This document shows, piece by piece, positions 8,482 to 18,302 of a stretch of DNA of 64,000 bases. The stretch covers positions 117,867,001 through 117,931,000 of the forward strand of contig NC_060213.1 of the NCBI RefSeq assembly GCF_021130785.1, written 5' to 3'. The notes beneath the pieces were generated by a model. It saw nothing but the letters and a program-made list of their open reading frames with translations. It ran no database searches and was not told where the DNA came from. Numbering within the stretch: position 1 is the first letter of the stretch; each line of letters starts with the position of its first letter. This stretch comes from Homalodisca vitripennis (taxonomy: Eukaryota > Arthropoda > Insecta > Hemiptera > Cicadellidae). The translations under genes and the position numbers were made by a program.

Positions 8482-8499
8482 TTACTTCATCTTTCTGGT

Positions 8500-10435
8500 T
8501 ATATACGAGTACCATTCTTGTTTATACCTTTAACCGTTTTCCAAAATATTTTTTTTGTTAATTATTTTAGTAATTGGGCATGTTGGCTTAAAAATAAAAT
8601 TGCAATTTTGTTTGATTTTACTATTGTTGATCAATAATAGTAACTAACCGTTATAACTGCTAAATTTATGTTGGTACACAAAGTGTAATGCAGTCTGAAA
8701 AGACTTACTAGAATATTTCAAATAATTAAATATTAGAAGTTTATAACGTGTCGTTATATTATATAAATTATTATTAGTGCAAATAGGATCATTGATGTTT
8801 TGTTTACTACATAATGAAATGTACATAAATCTTAGTTTATTATAGTATGCTAAGCTGGTGGTACCATCAAAATATGACATAAACCCGAATCATTAGGCTA
8901 TAAAGTGTTATGTAAAAACAAGGTCAACATGAATTTCATTGCGAATAATGATTTAAGCTCGATTTCATCTTCCGCCTTGTACAGCGTCTGACATCTGAAG
9001 CTGGTACAGATTAACTCCTGTAATTTGGAGTCTATGTTTGTCTGAAGAGATTCATAAAAAGCTAGTACCAAAGACGGCCGAAATAAACTCCTTGAATCGT
9101 TTCGACTCTAGAGACACCTAAGCTACAAAAGAGCTCAGTATGGTTGCCCAGCAGCCATCCAAAGTAGTCTAGATGAAGAGATATTATCATCTCATGCAGA
9201 AGGTTTTATGACAAGGAGATGAACTCAATATTCGCATTGAATTAAACTTTCCTATCATAGCTACGATTTATCCTTGACTATAGAAACAAGAGGCACATTT
9301 TTATCATAAATAAAAGAGTAACCTGATCAACTAGCACTAGATGCAAACACGTGTTAGTAGCTTAGTATTTCTCATTATCATTTCATTGTGATATGAAAAT
9401 CGGAACAGAGATAATTAGGAAGATTTTTAATTTTTAATTTTTTGAAATAGATGGTCAAAAATATTACAACCACACAATAATTCCGTAACACAAACAAAAA
9501 GAATATTGTTGTTTAGTCAGTAATGTTTCACATCACTTTTTAAAATTTGTGTTTCAAGCGATAGTACGTATGATATTTTAAACGGTGGTACACTTTCTAC
9601 AGATTGTGGAAATAATCAAGATGTACATCAATAGTACATTGACTAAATAACACAATGAAAAATTAATTGAAGGCAATTGACCGTATATAGTAATGGATTA
9701 ATAGTAACCGTGCTGCATTTAATATCGCTGTTTTTATATTTAGAGGGTTTGGTTAATGTTTTAAAACACAATTAGTCGTGATCGTTTGTACCTTTTCCTG
9801 TACCAAACAGTTTCAGAAAAGTGTTAAAAACTCGGAAAATTCTTACTTCTGATGGCGAAAAACATTTATTCACCACGTACATTTGATTTGCAATAGGGTT
9901 TAGATATGGGTTTTAATTTCTGGATTATAAAACTAACTTAAATTAAAAATAATAAGCAACATTTTAAATATACAATATTTTACTGTTTTACAAGTAAGAT
10001 TTAGTTAAAGCATATGTTTTAGTAAATGTTTAGTAGTATTTTGTAGTATATGTTGTTTTCTTCTGTATACTTCGAAGTGGTGTCTAGAAATACCAAGAAA
10101 TCATAAGGTGAAAAAAGTAATTGTATATTAGTACAATTGTACTTGATCCTTTTTTCTTATTTTGGACAAAGGACTAAAACTAAACGTTCATTACGTATTA
10201 ATGTCAGTAAGAAGAACTTTATTCAAAGGGTTTATATGATTACTGTAAAGACACTAGTTATCGCTCTGTTTATTTTGATTGTTTATGTTTTTACATATAA
10301 ATATATTTTAACCTTTCATATGTAACAAAAGACTAATTTTGTTTATAATTTGTGAATGAATAAGATGACAAACCAAATTGGTACTGAAAAAAACAGTTTT
10401 TAAAGATTTATCTGGAGAAAAGAGTAGGACTTGTA
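8500..10435. other. AT-rich intergenic sequence
   Basis: No gene or clear repeat is seen. The plus-strand hydrophobic frame at 10137-10325 is AT-rich low-complexity coding and is not credible. The region separates the Polinton-like relic from the ~117-bp repeat array. Confidence 0.5.
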
Positions 10436-10439
10436 AAAT

Positions 10440-10874
10440 GCTAACTTTAAGGATATGTGAGCGTGACCTTACCAATGTTGTGCTGTGGGAAGGTTTAAAA
10501 CCATAATGCTATGCTCTAATAAGGAATGCTTCATAAACTTATATTTAGACACATGGATCGAATTGTAGAAAGTTTATTCACATATGACAAGATCAATTTT
10601 AGTTCTGTGAATTGACAGTTGCAATTCGCTTAACCAGACAGAATGCTTTGAACATTTTTGTAAACCTGATTGTTTGGAGTTGTAAAGTGAATATATTGAC
10701 ACGTAATAGGATTAATGTTGTTGCCATGGTTTGACAGTTGGAATAGGTTTAATAAGCAGAATGCTTTGTGCTTTGCAAAAACATGATCGATAGGAATTGT
10801 AAGGAGCTTTAGTGAGACGTGATAGGATCAATGTTTGTGCCTTGACTCTACAGTTAAAATCGGCTTAAGCTATC
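10440..10874 (+). repeat. Diverged ~117-bp tandem repeat, left part
   Basis: Successive copies share phrases such as TTGACAGTTG, CAGAATGCTTTG, AAACATGAT and ATAGGATCAATGTT. The GACAGTT anchor recurs near 10614, 10733 and 10849 (spacing 116-119). At least three to four diverged copies are visible. A further copy resumes after the Harbinger element at 14624-14770. Confidence 0.6.
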
Positions 10875-10877
10875 TTA

Positions 10878-10922
10878 GGCTACGGCCACACTCACCGTTT
10901 TTGTCGCTGCGTCAGAATCGCA
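10878..10922 (+). repeat. Left terminal inverted repeat of Harbinger
   Basis: Forty-five bases from GGCTACGGCCAC to GTCAGAATCGCA are the exact reverse complement of 14576-14620. The TTA target copy precedes it. Confidence 0.93.
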
Positions 10923-10998
10923 TGCGACGATGACGTTGCGTCAGAATCGCAGACATGGGCCACACTCGCCGTCAAAAACGCAGATCTCAGTGGCAAAG

Positions 10999-13671
10999 AT
11001 GTCTTCTCTAAGTGAAGCAGACTTATTACTAGTGTTAGCTGTTAGATCTTATTTGAAAAAGAAAAGAAAGAGAAGATTTGGTATTCATCCAATGAACACA
11101 GTGCGTTTGAGCCAAGGCCAGTTTTATACATTAATGAGTTTTTTGCGTAATGATAATGAAAAGTTCTTCTCTTATTTTCGAATGAGTGCCACATCGTTTG
11201 ATGAACTATTAGCTCTAGTGAGAGATGATCTGTCAAAACAAGACACCAGACTACGTCTGAGTATACCAGCAGAGGAACGCTTAGCTGTAACTTTGAGGTA
11301 CGTAACAAAATGTGACAATTACTCTGATATTATAATAACATTTGACAAAATATATTAAATGCTTCAACGTTATCAATTATTCCACGTTCCTACTTTATAT
11401 TGAAATGGAAAAGGAAAATTTAAGGAGGCGAAGTTCAGTCGTCTCTACCACTTAACCTCAGAACAAATTTCATGTTATTATAATTTTAAATCCATTACTT
11501 TAATAGTTATTTGTAATAGATTATAATTGTATTTGTTGTTGTAGGTAAATGAGATAGCAAAATATCAAATCAAACAAGTAATATTTGTAATGCAAGAGGT
11601 TATGTAATCTTACATTTAAATAATGCAGTAAAAATAATTAACACTTTTGCAATGAAGGTGTCCAGTCCAATTACAATTCTTCAAAAACACTAAACACATC
11701 CGAATTATTGTTACTAAGCGATTCAGAGGGTGTAGGGGACTGAATGTTAGCCTGGCGCTCTCTTGGAGAAGCATCCGTCCAATTAGGGTAGTTATATTGG
11801 GGATGATTAGGGACGTTTGGTAGCTGCTGCCACTGGTGACTTGAGTGGGCAAAAAATGCAGGGGGAGGGTTATAGCGTTCTACTGCCAAGGCTTGCTGCA
11901 TAACTTCCGTAAATTTCATCCGAACCCACAATTTTTTGTCAACAGGAAGGTTTTTTTAACATAGGCAAAAAGGATAGTAGAAAGTGCTTATCAGCTTCTT
12001 CTTCTTCATCCGTTGGCTTGCTTGCATTTGTCAAATGTTTAAGTACGGCCATTTCAAAGGGAGTCTGTCGATATTTTTTGTTGATACGGTTAGGCGCTGC
12101 TTGGTTGGGCGCTACTTGGTTAGGTGTTGCTGGTTCTGAAGCAACTACCTCAGTCAAATCTTCGTTGTTTTCTTCAGTAGCCGCATTTTCGTTTCCAATG
12201 TCGGGTTGCTCATCAGGAACATTGGTGGTTGTCCTGCAAGAAAATAGCTCTTCACCATTGAGTTCAGGATAAAAGTTAAACTCTCAAATTTTTTACCTAC
12301 AACAAGTTAAACCTGTTAAAAAAACAAGTTGAAAAAGGTTAGGTTAGGTTAGGTTAGGTTAGGTTAACAGATTTGCTAATATTTTCTTATTAATTCTTAC
12401 CTCCTGTCAGTGTTGTTCGCAGTGAGGAACAGCAGTTGATCGAAGTACACATACTTTTTCTTCTTCTTTTGGCTACTGCCACTAGGTAATTTCAAGTTTT
12501 TCATCTCCCTCGCAAAACAATCTCGTAGTGATCTCCATTTTTTTTGCAATTCCTTTACTGTAATAAAGACAGTTTATGCAATTATATACTTTATCAAGGA
12601 TACATGTTAGTAATGTAAATTACATTAACCAACCAGAAAAGTCCAAAAAGTTAGATTTGTTTCGTTTCAGGTGGGGGGGGTTGGGTTTTATGTTCAAGTC
12701 CCCAATAATAAACTTGAACAACTAACACAGTGTCTTATTACTGTGAGATAAAATATATATCTACAGATTTTGTTATTTGTTTCAGGTTTATTGCTACAGG
12801 AAACACGTTCAGATCTCTCGCGTTTGAATACCGAATTGGTAGATCGACTATAAGTAAACTCATCAGAGAAACTTGCACGGTTTTATGGGCTACTATGAAA
12901 GAAAAGTTTATGAAACTGCCAAATACCGAAGAATGGGAAGAAATTGCCAATGGCTTCAATACTCGTGCAAATTTTCCAAACTGCATGGGAGCCTTGGACG
13001 GAAAACATATCCGAATAGTGAATCCTCAAGGAAGTGGCTCGGAGTATTTCAACTACAAACAATTTTTTTCTGTTGTGTTGCTTGCTTTGGTTGATTCAAA
13101 CTATTGTTTTACTGCAATTGATATTGGTAGTTACGGAAAAAATAGTGATTCTAATATTTTTAGACAGTCTGCCTTGCACAATCTGCTAGTTAAGGGAAAA
13201 CTTAGTATACCAAATGATCAAAGATTGCCTGATTCTGAAGATGACACCCTAATGCCTTTCGTCATTGTAGCAGATGAAGCTTTCTCAATGACTCAACATG
13301 TTCTTAGGCCATATGCTAAAAGAAATCTAACCACACAAAAAATATTGTTTAACTATCGGCTTTCACGAGCTCGTCGATTTGTTGAATGCACTTTCGGTTT
13401 ACTTGCTAACAAATGGCGAGTTTTTCATGGTGCTATTTGTTTGGACTCAGAATTTGTTGTAGAGGTTGTTCAAGCCGCATGTGTTTTACACAACTTTGTA
13501 CGTGTAAGAGACGGTTTTCAGTTTGAAGACACCCTGTCTTGTCCTTTAGAAGACATACCCGTGTTGGGCACTGGCGGCGCCCCTTTGACTGCAAAAGCAA
13601 TCCGCGATAGATTCGCCAATTATTTCACATCCCCCGCTGGAAGCGTTCCTTGGCAATTTGACATGATTTAA
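10999..13671 (+). CDS. Harbinger DDE transposase, two exons
   Basis: Exon 1 is 10999-11297 (donor AG|GTACGT) and exon 2 is 12786-13671 (acceptor TTTCAG|G). Together they give 1185 nt, 394 codons plus stop, with no break. The join restores an Arg codon at the expected place before 'FIATGNTFRSLA', the usual HARBI1-family block. A helix-turn-helix (RIGRSTISKLI) lies at about residues 116-126. The DDE triad is D171 (MGALDGKH), D263 (VADEAF) and E300 (RRFVECTFGLL). The start at 10999 is preferred over the ATG at 10930, which lies in subterminal repeats. The enzyme cuts and pastes the element at TWA targets. It looks intact and possibly active. Confidence 0.9.
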
Positions 13672-14295
13672 ATAACTTACTCTTAAGTATGCCATTAATA
13701 ATATAGGAAAGTTTTGTAAATGAGCTTGATAAAAGTGTACATTACTGCTTTATAAACTGAAACTCCCTTAGATATGAACACATCATATTTATATTATTTT
13801 TTATTTATAATATTCAATGCTGTTCAGTTTCATGTAATGTGTGCATAACATTGATAGTTTTAGTAATTGTTGTGCTAAAATTATAGTAATTTCTGTAAAA
13901 CCTTACAGTCCTACATTTTATTTTGTACGCTACAGGGAGCGATTACGATTTTTCACGGAAGACTGGAGTAAATTTTTTTAAGCAGTTAAATATTCTCTCT
14001 ACTTGCACAATTACTGGAAAATGTGGTTAGGTTAGTTTTTCAGTCATTGCTTATTTTTTGTAAATGGTCTTGTTTTTATGAAAATAAATTCATTATTATT
14101 TCAAGTACTAAAATTTTACTCACCTTCTTTATTTTTTTCCTCATTAGTCATCTGCTCCCAGTTCGAAAGCACTATCCTGGCCACCTCAATCCATAGCTTA
14201 GATTTTAAATCACGGTTACTGTAGTCCTTTAATTTAAGATCCCAAAGTGGAGGACGGATGCTCACCTCGTTAATAAATAGTTCGGTGTCAAACAT
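11671..14295 (-). pseudogene. Harbinger MADF-BESS accessory protein, one frameshift
   Basis: Three minus-strand exons are supported by splice sites and phase: 14124-14295 (ATG at 14295, donor AAG|GTGAGT), 12401-12557 (acceptor ATTACAG) and 11671-12233 (acceptor CTTGCAG). Exons 1-2 encode a MADF domain (LFINEVSIRPPLWD ... KELQKKWRSLRDCFAREM). Exon 3 has a low-complexity linker and a BESS-type motif (HFLLSFLPMLKK, then WVRMKFTEVMQQAL). A one-base shift in an A7 run near 11950 breaks the BESS region. In this superfamily the partner helps nuclear import and binds the transposon ends. Confidence 0.75.
12336..12365 (+). repeat. Interstitial TTAGG telomere-type repeat
   Basis: Six tandem AGGTT units, that is (TTAGG)n, lie inside the second intron of the MADF-BESS gene within the Harbinger element. 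This unit is the common insect telomere repeat, but six copies can also arise by slippage. Confidence 0.8.
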
Positions 14296-14575
14296 TTTAA
14301 CTAATAGAATTATTACAACAAAGAAGACACTTGTCAAAGAGGTCACAAATAGAGTGAGGTGACTGAAATGGTATAGGAAGTAAGAAGAGTGGGGAGGGAC
14401 AAGTTGCGACAGGAACGGCGAGTGTGGCCACCTTCATTTGATAACATAAGCTGCGTTTTCGTCGCAGCGACCGAAAAACGCTACATGTTGCGTTCGAATC
14501 GCTGCCGTCGTCGCAGGACGGCCAGTGTGGCCGGCTCCCATTTAACTCCATTCTAAACAGAGATTCTCCTATCGT

Positions 14576-14620
14576 TGCGATTCTGACGCAGCGACAAAAA
14601 CGGTGAGTGTGGCCGTAGCC
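14576..14620 (-). repeat. Right terminal inverted repeat of Harbinger
   Basis: This is the exact reverse complement of 10878-10922, followed directly by the second TTA target copy at 14621-14623 and then by the resumed ~117-bp repeat. Confidence 0.93.
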
Positions 14621-14989
14621 TTAATGTTTCGTGTATTTGCAAAAACATGATAAATGGGAGTTGTATATTGCCTACTTCATTGGAATGTGACAAGATAAAT
14701 GTTCTTGTCGCAACTCGTCAGCTGAAATCAGTTTAATTATTCAGAACGTTATATGCATTTTTTTAAATAAGGTGGGCGAAATTGCTAAACTAGGTTAATC
14801 CACTGTGGTTAAAAATCATATCTATAACATAATAATGCACTTCATTGTGCACCTGATGAGACAATAAGAAAATATATTTACTTAGATTATATATTATGTT
14901 GTAACATAGGTGACTCTGACGTTTAAACAACTTCTTCGTTGCCTTGTTTTGGAAGTGGCAGAGGAAGTCTCTCTGGAAGGGGATTGGGG

Positions 14990-15300
14990 ATATAGTTTAT
15001 GTTTTTAATCAAATCATATACCGGTGACCTTACCTCGGATCTTGGAGAAGAACTTGTTAATTTTAACGCATTTGTAGAGTCACTTAGTAAAAACATAAAA
15101 AAACTCATCAAGCAACAGCAACTGACAACTCTTTCGCCTGAAATTTTTGCAGCTTTAAGAATTGTTTTTATCCATGACAACAACAAATACCTCTGTTGAA
15201 AGGACTTTCATTTATTTATAGAGTGAAAAACAACCTCCTTATTTCGACCACAGATTGCAGCCTTTCAAACTGACTAGTTTTAATGCAAATGCAGAAATCA
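14990..15300 (+). pseudogene. Degraded hAT-like transposase C-terminus
   Basis: The plus-strand reading gives 'TSVERTF' followed, after a stop and frame change, by 'RVKNNLL'. This pattern recalls the hAT dimerisation domain (S-x-E-R-x-F then K/R-hydrophobic-K-x-x-L). The upstream frame at 14999-15199 reads as plausible transposase sequence. The whole is short and broken, so a chance resemblance is possible. Confidence 0.35.
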
Positions 15301-15420
15301 TATCTGCCATCAACTTTTGAGGCGTTGTTAGGGATTTTTCGTTAAAGAAAGCAAGAAAGGTTTCACATGTCAACATTACATTAGTACAAATATACGCGTG
15401 TTTGTGTGTGTGTGTGTGTA

Positions 15421-15516
15421 AAATGGTAGCACATCCCGGCAAAGAGATCCGGGTTCGAGTCCGGCGGAGCAAGTACTTTTTGTCATTCAATATTTATTGA
15501 AATTAAATAGTTTACC
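15421..15516 (+). repeat. tRNA-derived SINE copy
   Basis: A box-like TGGTAGCACATCC is followed by a B box (GGGTTCGAGTCC). Then comes GAGCAAGTACTTTTTG and a tail CAATATTTATTGAAATTAAA. The same body and tail occur on the minus strand at 50155-50274 and the tail alone at 52821-52860. It is preceded by (GT)n and followed by (AT)n at 15517-15536. The 5' tRNA part is shortened. Confidence 0.75.
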
Positions 15517-15539
15517 ATATATATATATATATATATGCG

Positions 15540-17068
15540 AGATAGATTTCATTTCATCTAAACGTATGTATTTGTTATTTTGTCGACAAAAGTTGGGATT
15601 TTTATTTATTTAACCATCGAGTAATTATAACGAAAGGTATTTCATTTACAAAACGATAAAAATACTTTGCAACTCTTCTTGTATAGTATAATGAAGATTA
15701 CTAATTCTGAGGAAAAAAGTCACATATGTATTCTTTAACTTAAAAACTTCTTTACCATTATAACAATCAAATTTAAATGTAATATCACATATTAACGACA
15801 GCGATATGGGTTTTTAGTGAAGTCGTGATCAGTCACCGGAAGTGGTGTGCTATCACAGCGGATTGTGCAGGAAATTGACAGGAAGTGAGTGATGACGTGT
15901 CTGCTGCATAAAGGAATCGGAACTGTTCAACTCCAACTAAATTGCATTGACATAGAATCTTTCTCGTTATATTCCAATAGGTTCACTTTTATTGAATACA
16001 AATAATCAGTTATTTACGAAACCTTAAAAAACGTTTTAAATATAAAATATAATATTGACGCGGAATAGTATGTAAATCTTCAGGAACAAATTTAACTATG
16101 TAAAATTTAAATTTAGTTTTTAGAGAGGTCTTAAGTTTATACTAGTTTATTACTATTATTTATGAAGGCACAGTTTGAAGAATTATAGTGTATAGGTTAC
16201 TTGAGTGGTATTTCCACAATCAATACGTAAATATAGCTAGTGTTGTCAAGTTATAGCTTGAAAATATTGAGATAAATTGACTAGCAATTTTCACAACACT
16301 GTTATAACTCACCATACCAGTTAAATTTGATATGTTTTTCCTTCCTTATTTAATTTACAAGAAATAAAATTTTATATTTTAGCAAATAACAACAATTTAT
16401 TGAACAAAGCGATCCATCGTTATGAGATTAACCATAATAGCAAATTACAATGGTACCTACGTAATATTTATGTATCATATATGTTTCTATTTCTATGAAC
16501 GAAAACATACTATGTACACAGTATTTATCATCACTGCAGAACCACTTGTATAGCGAAAACAATACTTCATTTAAAGCAAATTTAAATGAGGTATTTATTT
16601 AATTCTTAATAATCATAAAACATTTGGTTAATTTTGAAATTTTTAAATATGGCGGAAACATTTCACTCTTTAAAGATATAGGTTATTGTTTTAAATATAA
16701 AATATTATTTTATATTTATTAAAATTTGTTACTATTTTTGTTAAATAGTAGGTACCTCTTTAGTAGGTGCTGACAAACGAAATTTTTTATACCAAGTTTT
16801 GCTGTATTTAAGCACTATTGTGAAAGTAATCTCTAATTTAATAAGGTAGCAAAAATAAGTATTATAATCTTATTAGTGGTCATAAGTTAAAAGTTTGTTT
16901 TAAAATTATACTTTTAACCATCTCAGTTCTGAATTGTTTTTAAATGTGTAAGAGATTGCTTTTGAAAATTAAACAGTAAATTTAAATGGATATCCCTTTC
17001 TCGTTTACGATATACTACAATACTTCACGTTATAAGCCATTTTTCACTATCTTTTTTCACGATTGCAG
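15540..17068. other. AT-rich sequence with one possible promoter patch
   Basis: There is no ORF of note. A patch at about 15825-15895 is less AT-rich and holds CACCGGAAGTGG, a strong ETS-type site, then AGGAA|GTGAGT, a donor-like sequence. It could be a noncoding first exon of the gene whose exon lies at 17069, but that is conjecture. Confidence 0.3.
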
Positions 17069-17197
17069 GTCCAGCAGCTGAGCACGAGTGTTTTCAGATA
17101 AAAGAAGATGCAAAAAAGTTCGTTTCCGCTCCAGTTTCCAAGTGCAAATGGCTTATGGAGATAAGATGCAAATATTCTTTCAAAGTTATCGACATCA
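17069..17197 (+). CDS. Candidate internal exon of an unknown host gene
   Basis: A 129-nt open segment is flanked by a good acceptor (pyrimidine-rich, ending GATTGCAG) and a consensus donor (ATCA|GTAAGTAT). Both introns are phase 1, so the exon is symmetric (43 residues). The peptide includes 'HECFQIKEDAKKFV' and 'CKWLMEIRCKYSFKVI', with three Cys and normal codon use, unlike surrounding AT-rich noise. Symmetric phase-1 exons often encode extracellular modules. No family is recognised and no other exon of the gene was identified. Confidence 0.5.
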
Positions 17198-17199
17198 GT

Positions 17200-18226
17200 A
17201 AGTATCCAAATACTATTCAGTATTTATGTACGTCATCTTTATGTACAATGTCTGTATTAATAGAAATGCTGTATTAATTATAAAAATAATGAAACCCCCA
17301 AGCTTTAATGAAAGAAGTATTACATCGCCAATCTGTCTGTAACTCATGTAAACCTTTAAACGAGTTCATCCGAATTTCTTTCTCTGGAATTTAGTTTACA
17401 GACAGTCTGAAGCACCAAGATTGGTTTGCATATACATTTCAATAAAAAATGAACATTTTACATAATTTTATCCATAAATAACACATAGTCCAATATGCAG
17501 ACGGTACAACTCTTTATCTTTCATAATAAGCAAATCAAAGTCTGTAGAACGTATGAATACAAACAACTACTTACATAAACAAAGTACATGCAGAGAAAAT
17601 GGCTTTTTAAAGACCTTCTAGTGGAGACCGAAGTTAAACATGACCAAGCGTAAAACAGGTTGGTCTTAGTCCTCAGAAAACACTGCCACATTGGTTGTTA
17701 TTTTAGGACGGCGTCTATCAAGATCTTCTCCTACTCAACCACCACCGTTTATGAAAAACACTTTTGAGGTTACAACCCTTAGCCCGTTTAGGGCAAACAG
17801 TTCTTAAAAGATGTGGAGAGGAGAAGCTTCATCTTTAAGTAAGCTTTGTAATGTTTAATTCTTTTTTACCTAGAGCATGTTTAGCAACCCATTTAAAGTT
17901 CTTATTAGATAAATAAACATCACATAAAAAAGACATTTTACAGAGAGCCTCTTCCGATGTGTACAGGCTTAAAAGTATTGAATTATTCAATAAAATAGTT
18001 TAAAGGACAGAACCAACTGTAATGTGAACAAGTCACAGTAATAAAAGAGAACTTGAATTAAGCTTATTATTTGTTTTTGATTCACCATAAGTAATAATAC
18101 ACAAAGTTATGGAAACTGTATATATATACAGTTTATTTTATTCTGTGTTATTATTGTGTACTTGAAAAAGTTGTTAATACAACGAAATATTGTACAAGAT
18201 AATTGTAGTTTTCTTTTGAACTGCTT

Positions 18227-18302
<76 letters not shown>

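Larger units (their letters stand above)
1..8485 (-). mobile_element. Polinton/Maverick-like element, capsid half, decayed
   Basis: All recognisable genes here lie on the minus strand, are tightly packed and match the morphogenesis set of Polinton/adintovirus-like elements: packaging ATPase, adenain-type protease, double-jelly-roll capsid, minor capsid, plus PLA2-like and fibre-like genes. An integrase C-terminus and a polymerase-B-like scrap sit at the high-coordinate edge. Catalytic integrase and polymerase domains are absent, and no terminal inverted repeat or target duplication was found. The element probably continues past position 1. At least five genes carry a single-base frameshift or internal stop. 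It is an endogenous virus-like relic rather than a working element, unless the indels are assembly errors. Confidence 0.9.
10878..14620 (+). mobile_element. Complete PIF/Harbinger DNA transposon
   Basis: The element is 3743 bp and is bounded by 45-bp perfect terminal inverted repeats starting GGCTACGGCCACACTCACCG. It is flanked by TTA direct repeats (10875-10877 and 14621-14623), the hallmark 3-bp target of this superfamily. Extra subterminal copies of the GGCCACACTCGCCG motif lie at about 10953-10980 and 14410-14545. It carries both expected genes, a DDE transposase and a MADF-BESS accessory protein. The insertion splits a diverged ~117-bp repeat without loss. Confidence 0.93.

Noticed and set aside
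1..8485. Free viral or bacterial contamination
   Set aside because: The genes are broken, the sequence passes into ordinary insect DNA with eukaryotic transposons, and no bacterial features are seen.
8323..8637. Plus-strand hydrophobic 104-codon frame
   Set aside because: It lies opposite the polymerase-like Cys/His scrap and consists of Phe/Leu-rich AT-driven codons; the minus-strand reading has a recognisable motif.
10137..10325. Small membrane protein
   Set aside because: AT-rich low-complexity frame without homology features, splice signals or neighbours.
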